Positions 8,397-17,836 of a stretch of 35,444 nucleotides of DNA are shown here, piece by piece. This DNA comes from Gammaproteobacteria bacterium (lineage in GTDB: Bacteria > Pseudomonadota > Gammaproteobacteria > Steroidobacterales > PWYM01). The position numbers and the translations under genes are program-made. The stretch is from positions 1 through 35,444 of the forward strand of contig RECU01000017.1 of assembly GCA_007693855.1 (NCBI GenBank), written 5' to 3'. Every line of letters starts with the position of its first letter. Positions within the stretch are counted from its first letter, which is position 1. The notes beneath the pieces were generated by a model. It was given only the letters and a program-made list of their open reading frames with translations. It did no database searches and had not been told where the DNA came from.

Positions 8397-10160
8397 TCAG
8401 GCCTCGGCGAACTGCATGCGGTGGAGCGCGGCGTATTGCCCCCCACGCTCCAGCAGCTCGGCGTGGGTGCCGCGCTCGAGGATCCGCCCCCCCTCCATCA
8501 CGATGATCCGATGGGCCTTCTCCACGGTGGAGAGGCGATGGGCGATGACCAGTGTCGTGCGGTCCTTCATCAGGGCCTCGAGCGCCTGCTGGATGTGGCG
8601 CTCGGATTCGGTGTCGAGCGCGGAGGTCGCCTCGTCGAGAATCAGGATTGGCGCGTCCTTCAACACCGCCCGGGCAATGGCGATACGCTGGCGTTGACCG
8701 CCGGAGAGCAGCACGCCGCGGTCGCCGACCAGCGTATCCAGGCCTTCCGGCAGATTCGGCAGGAATTCACTGACATGTGCCACGCGGGCGGCGTGTTCGA
8801 TGTCCTCCCGCGACACCTGGTCGCCCAGGCCGTAGGCGATGTTGCGCGCAATCGTGTCGTTGAACAGCGTGACGTCCTGGCTGACCAGGGCGATCTGGCG
8901 GCGCAGGTCGGCCAGGCGATACTCGCGGATGTCCTGGCCGTCGAGCAGGATCTGGCCCTGGTCGATATCGTAGAAGCGCGGCAGCAGGCTCACCAGCGTG
9001 GACTTGCCACTGCCCGAGCGCCCGACGATGGCGAGCGTCTGGCCGGCGGAGATCGTCAGGTCGATGTCGGCGAGGACCGCGCCCTTGGCCGCATCGTAGG
9101 TGAAGCCGACCTGGCGGAACTCCAGCTCACCGCGGGCGCGGGCGAGTGGCCGTGTGCCCTCGTCGGGCTCCGGCGGCTCATCGAGCAGCGCGAAGATGGT
9201 CTCGCCGGCCGCGATCCCACGCTGCAGCGCGACGTTGACGTTGGTCAGGCGCTTGAGCGGGGCCATCAGCAACAGCATCGCCGAGAGAAAGGCGACGAAA
9301 CGGGCCGGGTCGATGGCGTCGACCGCGCTTTGGATCGTGGCGACATACACCACCCCCGCGACACCCAGGGCGGCGAGGAACTGCGTGGCCGAGTCGCCGA
9401 GCGACTTGGCGGTGATCAGCTTCATGTGCTGGCGGCGGTTGTGCTCGTTGACGCCGCCGAACTGCGCCTCCTCGAAGTCCTGGCCATTGAACACCTTGAT
9501 CACCCGGTGCCCGGAGATCGCCTGCTCGGCGACCCGCGTCACGTCCCCCATGGAGCTCTGGATACGGCCACTGTAGCGGCGGAACACCTTGCTGAGATGG
9601 CGGATGAGCAGTGCGATCAGCGGTCCGACCACGGCGATGAACAGCGACAGCGTGGGGCTCAGGTAAATCATCACCGCAATCAGCCCGATGATGGTCAGGG
9701 TGTCGCGGATCAGGATGGTCAGCACATTGCTGGTGGATTCGGCCACCTGCTCGATGTTGTAGGTGAGCTTGGAGAGCAGCATGCCCGAGGATGTGCGGTC
9801 GAAATAACGCGTCGGCAAACGCGCCATGTGCGCGAACACCTCCCCGCGCATCTGCCGGATCACCTGCCGTCCCACCCAGCCCAGGGTGAAATTGGAGGCG
9901 AAACCCGCGAGCGCCCGGCTGACGAAAAGGCCGAGCACCAGCAGCGGCATCAGCAGCGAACCGGCCGCCTCGCCAGCTTCCAGCGAGCGCAGCAGCGGCT
10001 GCATCAGCAGGGCGAAGCCGGAATCCGTCGCCGCGTAAAGAATCATCGCGACCATCGCGAGCACCAGCACCCGGACGTGCGGGCGGGCATAGGTGAGCAG
10101 GCGCCCATAGACACGGAGCACGTCCTGATCGACGCCGAAGCGACTCACCGGACGACTCAC
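8397..10160 (-). CDS. msbA: Lipid A export ATP-binding/permease protein MsbA
   Basis: MsbA is a homodimeric ABC half-transporter that flips core-lipid A across the inner membrane. This 587-residue protein has the usual order: a six-helix membrane domain (about 25-320), then an ABC domain with Walker A GRSGSGKST (near 375), VSQDVTLFNDTIARNIAYG, signature LSGGQRQR (near 482), Walker B ILILDEATSALD and a switch His in IAHRLSTV. Start GTG 10160 lies nine bases after the exbD stop; a second in-frame GTG 12 bases downstream is possible because the first codons form a repeat (SRPVSR). The neighbour lpxK makes its substrate precursor, which supports MsbA over a drug exporter. Confidence 0.97.
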   Translation of the reverse strand: MSRPVSRFGVDQDVLRVYGRLLTYARPHVRVLVLAMVAMILYAATDSGFALLMQPLLRSLEAGEAAGSLLMPLLVLGLFVSRALAGFASNFTLGWVGRQVIRQMRGEVFAHMARLPTRYFDRTSSGMLLSKLTYNIEQVAESTSNVLTILIRDTLTIIGLIAVMIYLSPTLSLFIAVVGPLIALLIRHLSKVFRRYSGRIQSSMGDVTRVAEQAISGHRVIKVFNGQDFEEAQFGGVNEHNRRQHMKLITAKSLGDSATQFLAALGVAGVVYVATIQSAVDAIDPARFVAFLSAMLLLMAPLKRLTNVNVALQRGIAAGETIFALLDEPPEPDEGTRPLARARGELEFRQVGFTYDAAKGAVLADIDLTISAGQTLAIVGRSGSGKSTLVSLLPRFYDIDQGQILLDGQDIREYRLADLRRQIALVSQDVTLFNDTIARNIAYGLGDQVSREDIEHAARVAHVSEFLPNLPEGLDTLVGDRGVLLSGGQRQRIAIARAVLKDAPILILDEATSALDTESERHIQQALEALMKDRTTLVIAHRLSTVEKAHRIIVMEGGRILERGTHAELLERGGQYAALHRMQFAEA

Positions 10161-10169
10161 CGGTCGGCC

Positions 10170-10595
10170 CTAGCGTGCATCGGGATTGCTGACCGTGGCG
10201 ATGCTGATGTCGCTGTGACCAAGCCGGCCGGCCACGTCCATGGCCGTGACCACGGCCTGGTGCCGGGCCTCGGCATCGGCCCGGATGATGACCGGCAGGC
10301 TGTCGCGGCCCTCGCTCACGGCGAGAATCGCCCGTCGCAGCGTGGCCGCGTTGCTGGACACCAGACTGCGACCGTCGACCAGGTAGGTGCCGGTGGCGGT
10401 GACCGTGATCTCGATGATGCGCTGCTCGGTCTCCGCCGGCGGGCTCTCGCTGGCCTCGGGGAGATTCAGGCGGATCTCGGATTCGCGCACGAAACTGGTC
10501 GACACCATGAAGAACACCAGCAGCAGCAGCACCACGTCGATCAGCGACGTCAGGTTGATGTCGGGTTCCTCACGGGCGCGGGTCTGCAGTTTCAT
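10170..10595 (-). CDS. exbD: ExbD/TolR-family biopolymer transport protein
   Basis: A 141-residue ExbD/TolR protein: a short cytoplasmic N terminus (MKLQTRAREEPDINLTSL), one transmembrane helix (about 18-35, IDVVLLLLVFFMVSTSF) starting with the conserved proton-carrying Asp in SLIDVV, then a periplasmic domain. With ExbB it forms an inner-membrane motor powered by the proton gradient that energises a TonB-like partner. No TonB gene is next to it; the pair heading an msbA-lpxK-kdsB operon is common in gammaproteobacteria, and its client here is unknown. ATG 10595 overlaps the exbB stop as ATGA. Confidence 0.92.
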   Translation of the reverse strand: MKLQTRAREEPDINLTSLIDVVLLLLVFFMVSTSFVRESEIRLNLPEASESPPAETEQRIIEITVTATGTYLVDGRSLVSSNAATLRRAILAVSEGRDSLPVIIRADAEARHQAVVTAMDVAGRLGHSDISIATVSNPDAR

Positions 10596-11221
10596 GTCTC
10601 GACCGCGACCGCCGTGCCCTTGCGATACTGCAGCGCCTCGACCAGCTTCATCGCTTCCTTCTCCATTTCCACCACCAGGCCATCGACCCGGCCACGCAGG
10701 TAGCGATAGCCCATGAGCGCCGGAATCGCCACCGACAGCCCGGCGGCGGTGGTGATCAGAGCCTCGGAAATGCCGCCGGCCAGCACGCCAGGGTTGCCCA
10801 CACCGTGGGTGGTGATGGCTGCGAACACCTTGACCATCCCGATCACGGTGCCGAGCAGCCCCAGCAGCGGCGTGATCGCGGCGATGGTGCCCAAGGGGTT
10901 GAGGTAGCGTTCGAGCTCATGCACCACGTGTCGCCCGGTGTCCTCGATGCTCTCCTTGAGCTCCGCGCGCTCACGATCGCGGTTTACCAACCCGGCCGCG
11001 AGGATCTGGCCCAGCGGTGATTCCTGCTGGATCCGCTGAATATGCTCCTGGGTGAGCTTGTTGGACTTCACCAGCTGCCACACCTCGGCGGTGAGGTTGC
11101 GCGGCACGACGCGATCCTGCTTGAGCGTCCACAGACGCTCGAGAATGATGGCGGCGGCACCAATGGAGCAGAGGATGATCGGCAGCATGAGCCAGCCGCC
11201 GGCACGGACGATCTCTAACAT
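10592..11221 (-). CDS. exbB: ExbB/TolQ-family proton channel protein
   Basis: A 209-residue MotA/TolQ/ExbB family protein. The first transmembrane helix is near 8-27 (WLMLPIILCSIGAAAIILER); two more flank the conserved region PLLGLLGTVIGMVKVFAAI and the later GGISEALITTAAGLSVAIPAL. It is the pore subunit partnering ExbD, which overlaps it by four bases. It is the first gene of the exbB-exbD-msbA-lpxK-kdsB group, 79 bases after comEC on the same strand, with a possible promoter in that gap. TolQ is less likely because no tolR-tolA-tolB follows. Confidence 0.92.
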   Translation of the reverse strand: MLEIVRAGGWLMLPIILCSIGAAAIILERLWTLKQDRVVPRNLTAEVWQLVKSNKLTQEHIQRIQQESPLGQILAAGLVNRDRERAELKESIEDTGRHVVHELERYLNPLGTIAAITPLLGLLGTVIGMVKVFAAITTHGVGNPGVLAGGISEALITTAAGLSVAIPALMGYRYLRGRVDGLVVEMEKEAMKLVEALQYRKGTAVAVET

Positions 11222-11255
11222 GAGGTCCTGATATGGAAGGTTAAGTCAAACGCCG

Positions 11256-11284
11256 ACTATAGCGGTTGGGCCGCGGGCAGGCCA
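11256..11284 (-). promoter_or_regulatory. Weak sigma-70 promoter candidate for exbB operon
   Basis: Minus-strand TATAGT (11261-11256) matches the -10 consensus 5/6; the hexamer 17 bases upstream, TGGCCT (11284-11279), matches TTGACA only 3/6. It falls in the only gap before the five-gene operon. Confidence 0.3.
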
Positions 11285-11300
11285 GAACGCAGCCCACAGT

Positions 11301-13622
11301 TCAGTCGACATGCCAGAAGCGCCGGCGCCGCTCCCGCCACCCCCCGGCCACCTCGATCTCGCCCTCAGCGCTCACGCGCAGCTCCACGGCCCCCAGCCGG
11401 GCCGTGTCCAGCAGCTCGGCGCCGATACCGTCCCAGCGCGCGACCACCTCGGGCCGAGGCAGCCCCCACCGGTTGGCATGGGCGACGCCCACCAGAGCGT
11501 AGCGTGCCGCGGTGGCCTGGACGAACGCCGGGCTGGAGGAGGTTCGGCTGCCGTGATGCGGCACCTGCACCACATCATGGGCCAACGCACGTGTGCCGGC
11601 CAGCAGGCTGGACTCGCCCCAGAACTCGATATCGCCGGTCAGCAGCAGCGACCCGCCACGGCCCCGCACGCTCAACACGCAGGAGCCCTCGTTGCCCCGC
11701 AGCCGCGGACTGGCCGGATGCAGCATCTCGAACTCTACGCCATCCCAGTGCCACTGTTGGCCGAGCAGACAGGGCTCACCGCCCAGCCGGGCGGCATCCG
11801 CGCCGCCCACCAACAGCCGCGTTACAGGCAGGCCCGCCCGCACCGCCGCCAGCCCACCGGCATGGTCGTTGTCGCCATGACTGATCACCAGCGTATCGAT
11901 CCGCCGATGACCGAGATGCCGCAGCGCGGGCAGGACCACCGCCCGCCCGGCGTCGAAACCCTCCGGCATGGCCGGCCCCGTGTCATAGACCAGCAGGTGG
12001 CGCGTGGTCCGCACCACCACGGCCAGCCCCTGGCCGACGTCCAGCAGCCAGACGTCAAAGGCACCAGGCGACGGGGTCGGCGGCCGCCAAGCGAACACCG
12101 CCAGCAGCAGCGGCAGGGCCAGCCAGCGCCCCGGCCAGCCGCGCGGCAGCAGGACCAGCCAGGCGCCCAGCGCCAGCGCCAGCCACAGCACCGGCGGCAG
12201 CGCCGGCAGCGTAGACACCGCGAGCGGCGCCGCCGCCAGCTGGGCCAGCAGCGTCCACATGAGTTCCAGCAGACGCGCGAGCGCCCCCAGCCAGGCCAGC
12301 GCCAGCCCCGGTGCCCACGGCAGCACCAGCAGCCCGAGCAGGGTCCCCGGCACGATGAGCAGGCTGAACAGCGGCACCAGCAGCGCATTGGCCAGCGGTG
12401 AGACCAGCGGCACCTGGCCGAACAGCAGGCCCGTGACCGGCGCCATGCCGATGACGATCAGCGCCTGGAACAGCAGGAACACCCGCAGCCCGCGACCCAG
12501 GCGCCGCCAGCGCTCGCCCCACCCCGCGGCCGGCTGCCCGTCCTCCCCTGTCCGTCCCGGGTCGGCAATGCGCCCGTGAAACACCAGCGCGATCACCCCC
12601 ACCGCGAGAAAGGACAGCCAGAAACTCGCATCCAGGCTGGCCAGCGGGTCGGTGGCCAGCACCACCATGCCGGCCAGCGCCAACCCCCGGCCTGGGCGCA
12701 GTGGCCGACGCAGGCACAGCGCGGCCAGCACCACCGTCAGCATCAGCAGCGCCCGACGGGTCGGGATGGCGAAGCCCGCCAGCAGCGCATACCCGGCGGC
12801 CACGCCCAACCCCAGCCAGGCGCCGACCAGCAGCGGCGGCACCCGTCGGCAGGGACCGGGCAACCACGCCCAGAGTGCCCGGAACACCACCAGGCCAAGC
12901 GCCGCGACCAGGCCGACATGCAGCCCTGAGATGGCCATCAGATGGCTGGTCCCGGTGCGGGCCAGGATCTCTCTATCGCTGCCATCGAGAAGATGGCGGG
13001 TGCCAAGACCCACTGCCAGCAGCACCCCGACGCTGCGACCCTCACCGAGCCCCTCGGTCAGCCGCGTCGCCAGCGTCGCACGCACCCCGAGCAGATCACG
13101 CCTCAGCGCTGGCCCGGCGGGGGCGAGCTCGCGGCGGACATAACCGCTCGCGCCGATACCCGCCCGGAACAGCCGGCCGGCCTGGTCGCTGCCGCCGGGA
13201 TTGGCCAGCCCCCGCGGCGGACGCAGACGCACCTCGAGGGTCAGCGCCTCGCCAGGGACCAGGGGTCTGGAGCTGCCATACCACGAGAGTTGCAGCCGCC
13301 GCGGCACGCCTGCAGGCGCACTGTCGACCTCGAAGAGAAAACTGCTGCGCACGCGGCCATGGCGCGGAAAATCGGCGACGCGGCCCGTGACGGTGACATC
13401 CTGACCGGCGAGGGTGTCGGGGAGGCGCATCTCCAGCGCCTGGCTGGCGCTCCAGCCGGTCCAGGCGGCCATCGCCAGCGCGGCTGCCGGGCCCGGATAC
13501 CGCCAGACGCACAGCAGCAGCGCGCCGAGCGCCACCAGCGCAAGCCACCCCCCGGGGGGCAGCGCTGACAGCTGCAGCACGAACAGATTGCCCAGCAGCA
13601 TCCATGCAGCGAGGCGAAGCAT
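11301..13622 (-). CDS. comEC: ComEC/Rec2 DNA-uptake channel protein
   Basis: ComEC is the inner-membrane channel that brings single-stranded DNA into the cell during natural transformation. This 773-residue version has N-terminal membrane helices, a DUF4131-like region (about 60-180, VTVTGRVADFPRHGRVRSSF), the multi-helix competence domain (about 200-490, including MAISGLHVGLVAALGLVVF) and a C-terminal metallo-beta-lactamase-like domain with VISHGDNDHAGG near 580-590, which in relatives is thought to degrade the non-transported strand. ATG 13622 follows GGGAGGG and fits the usual start just before the first helix; the open frame to 13742 would run into the divergent neighbour. No other competence gene is in view. 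Confidence 0.95.
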   Translation of the reverse strand: MLRLAAWMLLGNLFVLQLSALPPGGWLALVALGALLLCVWRYPGPAAALAMAAWTGWSASQALEMRLPDTLAGQDVTVTGRVADFPRHGRVRSSFLFEVDSAPAGVPRRLQLSWYGSSRPLVPGEALTLEVRLRPPRGLANPGGSDQAGRLFRAGIGASGYVRRELAPAGPALRRDLLGVRATLATRLTEGLGEGRSVGVLLAVGLGTRHLLDGSDREILARTGTSHLMAISGLHVGLVAALGLVVFRALWAWLPGPCRRVPPLLVGAWLGLGVAAGYALLAGFAIPTRRALLMLTVVLAALCLRRPLRPGRGLALAGMVVLATDPLASLDASFWLSFLAVGVIALVFHGRIADPGRTGEDGQPAAGWGERWRRLGRGLRVFLLFQALIVIGMAPVTGLLFGQVPLVSPLANALLVPLFSLLIVPGTLLGLLVLPWAPGLALAWLGALARLLELMWTLLAQLAAAPLAVSTLPALPPVLWLALALGAWLVLLPRGWPGRWLALPLLLAVFAWRPPTPSPGAFDVWLLDVGQGLAVVVRTTRHLLVYDTGPAMPEGFDAGRAVVLPALRHLGHRRIDTLVISHGDNDHAGGLAAVRAGLPVTRLLVGGADAARLGGEPCLLGQQWHWDGVEFEMLHPASPRLRGNEGSCVLSVRGRGGSLLLTGDIEFWGESSLLAGTRALAHDVVQVPHHGSRTSSSPAFVQATAARYALVGVAHANRWGLPRPEVVARWDGIGAELLDTARLGAVELRVSAEGEIEVAGGWRERRRRFWHVD

Positions 13623-13660
13623 CTTCCCTCCCTGGCAGCTTCGTGGATAATGCTCGCCGA

Positions 13661-14197
13661 ATGTTTCGACGCTTCCTGCGCCGGGTTCTGCCCCGCCGCG
13701 AACACCTTGACGCGCGGTGGTATCTGCGCCCCTTCCGTGCACTGCTGCACGACCCGGCGCTGTGGGCGGTTCACCGGCGAGGGGTCACGCGCGCCTTAGC
13801 ACTCGGCGTGTTCATCGCCTTCCTGCCCATCACGCCGCTGCAGCTGCCCCTGCTGGCCGCGGTGACGATCTGGTGGCGGGTCAACCTGCCCGTCGCCGTA
13901 GTGGCGGTGTTCGTCAACAATCCCCTGACGCTGGTGCAGATGTACTATCTCAACTATCGCGTCGGCACCTGGCTGCTCGGACGCGAGCCGGTCGGCTTTC
14001 CCGACAGCGTCAGCCTGCGGCTGATGATTGAGCAGCTGGCCAGGATCGGCGCGCCGCTGTTTCTCGGCGCGCTGGTGGTCGGCAGCCTGGCCGCCGCACT
14101 GGCCTATGGCGTACTGAACGGCCTGTGGCGTATCGCCCTGCTCTGGCGCTTCCGGCGGCGCGGCCGGCGCCAGCGCGAACGCCTGGAGCGTCTCTAG
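13661..14197 (+). CDS. DUF2062 membrane protein
   Basis: A 178-residue protein of the DUF2062 family, short membrane proteins of unknown function often found beside comEC or Lol genes in gammaproteobacteria. A basic start ([13 protein letters not shown]) is followed by the family hallmark: [20 protein letters not shown] near 48-67, the [18 protein letters not shown] segment near 87-104, a C-terminal hydrophobic stretch ([20 protein letters not shown]) and an Arg-rich tail. ATG 13661 fits family alignments better than the in-frame ATG 57 bases upstream, which lies inside the comEC start. It has a 38-base divergent gap from comEC, and its TAG stop shares a CTAG with the lolD stop. Confidence 0.88.
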   Translation: MFRRFLRRVLPRREHLDARWYLRPFRALLHDPALWAVHRRGVTRALALGVFIAFLPITPLQLPLLAAVTIWWRVNLPVAVVAVFVNNPLTLVQMYYLNYRVGTWLLGREPVGFPDSVSLRLMIEQLARIGAPLFLGALVVGSLAAALAYGVLNGLWRIALLWRFRRRGRRQRERLERL

Positions 14198-14928
14198 GCG
14201 GCCAGCGCCGCCGGCGACAAGCGCCCCTCGCCCAGCGTGAGCACCCGGTCCATCCGCCGCGCGAGCACAAGATCGTGCGTGACGACCACCAGGCTGGTGT
14301 CGAGCTCGCGATTGAGCTCGAGCATCAGCTCGAACACCCGCTCGCCGGTGGCGCCGTCCAGATTGCCGGTGGGTTCGTCCGCCAGCACCACGGCGGGGCG
14401 TGTGACCAGTGCCCGCGCCACGGCCGCGCGCTGGCGCTCACCACCAGAGAGTTCCGCGGGCTTGTGATCCAGGCGGGCGCCGAGGCCGACGCGCTCGAGC
14501 ACGCCGGTGGCCACCCGTCGCGCCTCGTCCGGCGGCTGTCGCCGGATCAGCAGCGGCATGGCGACATTCTCCAGCGCGGTGAACTCCGGCAGCAGGTGGT
14601 GGAACTGGTAGACGAAGCCCAGCGTGCGGTTGCGCAGTTCCCCTCGCGCGGCCTCGCCCAGCGCCGACAGCAACTGGCCGTTGATCCGCACCTCGCCGCG
14701 CGTCGGCTGATCGAGCCCGCCGAGGATCTGCAGCAGCGTGGTTTTTCCTGAGCCGGACGCGCCGATGATCGCGATGCGCTCCCCGGCGCGAATCGCCAGA
14801 TCCACGCCCCGGAGCACCTGCAGCGCGCCGCGCACCTCGGTGAAGCTGCGCTCGACGCCCACGGCCTCCAGCACGGGCGGGGCGGCTTCATGGGCGGTGG
14901 CAGGCGCGGTGTGGTTGGAGTCAGTCAT
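14194..14928 (-). CDS. lolD: Lipoprotein-releasing system ATP-binding protein LolD
   Basis: LolD is the ATPase of the LolCDE complex, which extracts outer-membrane lipoproteins from the inner membrane and hands them to LolA. The 244-residue protein has Walker A GASGSGKT (56-63), Q-loop [18 protein letters not shown] with the LolD-typical FHHLLPEF, signature LSGGERQR (160-167), Walker [13 protein letters not shown] and H-loop VVTHD. The start ATG 14928 overlaps the preceding permease by eight bases (ATGACTGA); the longer open frame to 14964 is inside that gene. It is the third gene of permease-permease-ATPase, differing from the C-D-E order of E. coli. The 15-20 residue Ala/Pro-rich N-terminal extension is unremarkable. 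Confidence 0.96.
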   Translation of the reverse strand: MTDSNHTAPATAHEAAPPVLEAVGVERSFTEVRGALQVLRGVDLAIRAGERIAIIGASGSGKTTLLQILGGLDQPTRGEVRINGQLLSALGEAARGELRNRTLGFVYQFHHLLPEFTALENVAMPLLIRRQPPDEARRVATGVLERVGLGARLDHKPAELSGGERQRAAVARALVTRPAVVLADEPTGNLDGATGERVFELMLELNRELDTSLVVVTHDLVLARRMDRVLTLGEGRLSPAALAA

Positions 14929-16171
14929 GTCGCAGGGCCTCCGCGGGTTGAATACGGGCGGCACGCCAGGCCGGGTAGATTGTCGAGACCAGCGACAGCA
15001 CCAGTGCCGTGAGCGCGATCAGTGCGAGGTCCTGCCACAGCAGCTGGGCCGGGAGATCGCTGATGAAGTAGACGTCCGGCGCGAGGAAGCGGGTGTCGAA
15101 CAGCCGCTCGACCACCCCGATGAGCCGCTCGAGGTTGAGCGAGAGCGCGGCACCGAAGAGCACACCGGTGACCGTGCCGAGCACGCCGATCACCGTGCCC
15201 TGAACCATGAATACGGTATTGATGTGCCGGGGCGCGGCACCGAGCGTGCGCAGGATGGAGATGTCGGCCTGTTTGTCGCGCACCACCATCACCAGCGTCG
15301 AGACGATGTTGAACGCGGCCACGGCGACGACCAGCAGCAGAATCACGAACATGATGGTCTTGGTGAGCTGGATGGAGCGGAAGAAGTTCGCGTGCCGTCG
15401 GGTCCAGTCGTCGATATACACGCCACCGCCGATCTCCAGCGCCACTTCGCGGACTACCGTGCCCGCCCGGAAGATATCGGTGACCGCGAGGCGCACGCCG
15501 CTGGCGCGGTCCCCCAGCCGGTACAGCCGCTGGGCATCGGCGATGTGCACCAGCGCCACGCCACGATCGAACTCGTACATCCCGGCGCGGAAAATGCCGG
15601 CCACCTCGAACCGACGCATCCGCGGCACCAGCCCCGCGGGCGTGACCGTGCCTTCGGGAATCACCAGCACCACGCGGTCTCCCGGGACCACCGCAAGCGC
15701 GCGCGCCAGCTCCTCACCGAGCACCACACGCCAGGCCCCTGGTGCCAGCGCATCCAGCCGGCCCGCGATCATCAGCCCGTCGATCCCCGCCACCGTGGCC
15801 TCGAGCGCAGGATCGATGCCGCGCAGGGCCACCCCGGAGAGCGCCTCCCCATGCAGCGCCAGGCCCTGGCCCTCGACGAAAGGCGCGGCGCCGCGCACCT
15901 GCGGATGCGCCCGCGCCGTGTCGCTGACAGCAGCCCAATCGGGCAGGGCCGCATCGAAACCCGTGATCGTGGCGTGGGCCGTCATGTCCAGGATCCGCTC
16001 CCGCAACTCGCGTTCAAAACCGTTCATCACCGACAGGACGACTATCAATACCGCAACCCCAAGGGCGATGCCGAGCATCGAAATCAGCGAGATGAAGGAG
16101 ATAAAGCGGTTGCGGCCACGGGCGCGCAGATAGCGCAGGCCGATGAACAGTTCGAATGGCAGACGGGTCAC
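14921..16171 (-). CDS. lolE: Lipoprotein-releasing system permease (LolC/E family, second copy)
   Basis: A 416-residue LolC/LolE-family permease. It opens with [18 protein letters not shown], then TM1 (about 25-48, [21 protein letters not shown]) and [13 protein letters not shown], a large periplasmic domain (about 50-270), and three C-terminal helices ending in [21 protein letters not shown]. The two permeases here are clear paralogues and both carry LolE-like features ([12 protein letters not shown]), so assigning E to this one rests on position more than on diagnostic residues. Start GTG 16171 is nine bases after the upstream permease; the end overlaps lolD by eight bases. It should form the LolCDE transporter with its two neighbours. 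Confidence 0.9.
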   Translation of the reverse strand: MTRLPFELFIGLRYLRARGRNRFISFISLISMLGIALGVAVLIVVLSVMNGFERELRERILDMTAHATITGFDAALPDWAAVSDTARAHPQVRGAAPFVEGQGLALHGEALSGVALRGIDPALEATVAGIDGLMIAGRLDALAPGAWRVVLGEELARALAVVPGDRVVLVIPEGTVTPAGLVPRMRRFEVAGIFRAGMYEFDRGVALVHIADAQRLYRLGDRASGVRLAVTDIFRAGTVVREVALEIGGGVYIDDWTRRHANFFRSIQLTKTIMFVILLLVVAVAAFNIVSTLVMVVRDKQADISILRTLGAAPRHINTVFMVQGTVIGVLGTVTGVLFGAALSLNLERLIGVVERLFDTRFLAPDVYFISDLPAQLLWQDLALIALTALVLSLVSTIYPAWRAARIQPAEALRHD

Positions 16172-16179
16172 TGCGGGCC

Positions 16180-17430
16180 TCAGTCGTAGCGCAGCGCTTC
16201 GGCCGGGGCGATACCCGCCGCGCGCCGCGCAGGGTAGACCGTCGCCAGCAGCGTGAGCAGCAGCGAGGCTGCGGCAATCAGCGTGACGTCGGGCCAGCGC
16301 AGCTCGGCCGGGATATCGGTGACGTAGTACACGTCACCCGGCATGATCTGGAAGCGGAAGGTCTGCTCCAGCCACGGCACGATGGTCTCGATATTGAGGG
16401 TCAGCCCGATCCCCAGCGCGACGCCGAGCGTCAACCCGACGACACCGATCACGCATCCCTGCACCATGAAGATGCGGTTGACCGCCGGGGCCGACAGGCC
16501 CAGCGTGCGCAGAATGGCGATGTCCGTGTGCTTCTCGGTGACCACCATCACCAGCGAGGCGACGATGTTGAACGCCGCGACCGCGACGATCAGCAGCATG
16601 ATGGTCGTCATCATGGTTTTTTCCAGGCGGATGGCGCGGAAGTAAGTGGCGTTTTCAACCGTCCAGTCACTATGACGCAGGCCAAGCTCGGCGGCGAGCG
16701 CGCGGGCCAGACGCGGTGCGGCGAAGACGTCATCCGTCTCCAGCCGCAATCCGGTGACCGCAGCCACCAGCCCTGCCAGCCGCGCGGCCTCCTCCAGGTG
16801 TACCAGCGCGAGCCCGCCGTCGTGGTCCTGCAGCCCGGCCTCGAAAATGCCCGAGACCGTGAAGCTGCGCAGGCGAGGACGAATCCCCGCGCCACCCGGC
16901 ACCAGCTCGGGCACCAGCACCGCGACGTCACTGCCCACCTCGGCGCCGATCGACAGCGCCAGCACCCGGCCGAGAATGATATGCCCCGCCTCCGGGGTGA
17001 GGTCGTCCAGCCGGCCCCGACGCATGAACTCACCGATCCTGGAGACTTCCGGCTCCAGTGCCGGCAGCACACCCCGGATCTCGGCGCCGGCGAGCTGGCT
17101 GCCATGGGCCAGCATCCCCTCCAGGCTGACATACGGCGCGGCCCCGCGAATGCCGGGGGCCGCGCGCGCCGCTTCGCGGTGGCCCTGCCAGTCCGCCAGC
17201 GGGCCCGTTGGGGCCTGCAGCGAAGCATGCGCAGTCATGCTGAGCAGCCGCTCACGCAGCTCACCCTCGAAACCGTTCATCACCGAGAGGATGACGATCA
17301 GCGCCGCCACGCCGACGGCCACCCCAAGCATCGAGGCCAGACTGATGAAGGAAATGAAACCGTTACGCCCCCGGGCGCGCAGGTAGCGCAGGCCGATGAA
17401 GCATTCCAGGGGGCGAAACATGGCAGGCAT
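16180..17430 (-). CDS. lolC: Lipoprotein-releasing system permease (LolC/E family, first copy)
   Basis: First gene of the three-gene Lol operon, 416 residues. [20 protein letters not shown] matches the canonical N terminus of the family, so ATG 17421 is as plausible as ATG 17430; neither has a convincing ribosome site. TM1 lies at about 28-48 (SMLGVAVGVAALIVILSV), followed by MNGFEGELRERLL, a periplasmic domain and three helices, including [20 protein letters not shown]. It ends VYPARRAAGIAPAEALRYD. With its tandem paralogue and LolD it should make the asymmetric lipoprotein extractor. It is divergent from the small exported protein at 17516. The name lolC is positional. Confidence 0.9.
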   Translation of the reverse strand: MPAMFRPLECFIGLRYLRARGRNGFISFISLASMLGVAVGVAALIVILSVMNGFEGELRERLLSMTAHASLQAPTGPLADWQGHREAARAAPGIRGAAPYVSLEGMLAHGSQLAGAEIRGVLPALEPEVSRIGEFMRRGRLDDLTPEAGHIILGRVLALSIGAEVGSDVAVLVPELVPGGAGIRPRLRSFTVSGIFEAGLQDHDGGLALVHLEEAARLAGLVAAVTGLRLETDDVFAAPRLARALAAELGLRHSDWTVENATYFRAIRLEKTMMTTIMLLIVAVAAFNIVASLVMVVTEKHTDIAILRTLGLSAPAVNRIFMVQGCVIGVVGLTLGVALGIGLTLNIETIVPWLEQTFRFQIMPGDVYYVTDIPAELRWPDVTLIAAASLLLTLLATVYPARRAAGIAPAEALRYD

Positions 17431-17480
17431 TACACCATAGCGGATGTTGACGTGGTTCGCGCTTCGGAGTCTGGCGACGA

Positions 17481-17489
17481 TGCTATAGT
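17481..17489 (+). promoter_or_regulatory. Extended -10 promoter element for 17516 gene
   Basis: TGCTATAGT combines the TGN extension with a -10 hexamer matching TATAAT 5/6, 26 bases before the ATG. The -35 region (around 17460-17466) shows no good match, as is tolerated with extended -10 promoters. It could drive the small exported protein and mfd. Confidence 0.5.
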
Positions 17490-17515
17490 TCCATCACTCG
17501 CCACCGGGAGGATCG

Positions 17516-17821
17516 ATGTCCATGGCCCATCTCCGCATTGCACTTGGCAGTGCCCTGCTCAGCCTCGGCCTGGCCTGGAGCACGGCCCCGGGTGCCGACA
17601 CACTGCTGATCGAAGGCCTCGAGGCCGCCGCCGAAACCGCCCCGGAGCGGCCGCGCCGCGGCATGAGCATGGCGGCGGTCGAACGCCAGTTCGGCGAGCC
17701 GCTGGCGCGGACCCCCGCGGTCGGCCAACCGCCGATCACGCGCTGGGAGTATCCCGGGTTCATCGTCTTCTTCGAATACGAGCTGGTTCTGCACGCGGCG
17801 CTGGCGCGCGAGACCCGCTGA
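17516..17821 (+). CDS. Small exported protein upstream of mfd
   Basis: A 101-residue protein starting at ATG 17516 (or 17522) behind GGGAGG. The first 25 or so residues form a signal peptide (hydrophobic IALGSALLSLGLAWSTA, then a PGA site), so the mature protein is periplasmic, about 75 residues. The conserved-looking core is GMSMAAVERQFGEPLARTPA followed by GQPPITRWEYPGFIVFFEYE. The first part resembles the GM...V...G.P motif of BamE/SmpA-like folds, but this is a weak likeness. There is no lipobox. I know it only as a hypothetical protein often encoded beside mfd. It may share the promoter at 17481. Confidence 0.8.
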   Translation: MSMAHLRIALGSALLSLGLAWSTAPGADTLLIEGLEAAAETAPERPRRGMSMAAVERQFGEPLARTPAVGQPPITRWEYPGFIVFFEYELVLHAALARETR

Positions 17822-17836
17822 GGCCAGACACGCCTG

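Noticed and set aside
8196-10703. Open plus-strand frame of 835 codons opposite lpxK, msbA and exbD
   Set aside because: It spans three well-recognised genes on the other strand and has shadow-type composition (Asp, Arg, Gln, His).
13623-13742. Longer comEC start up to 13742
   Set aside because: The extra residues are unlike ComEC, cover the divergent DUF2062 start, and ATG 13622 has a clear ribosome site and starts right before the first helix.
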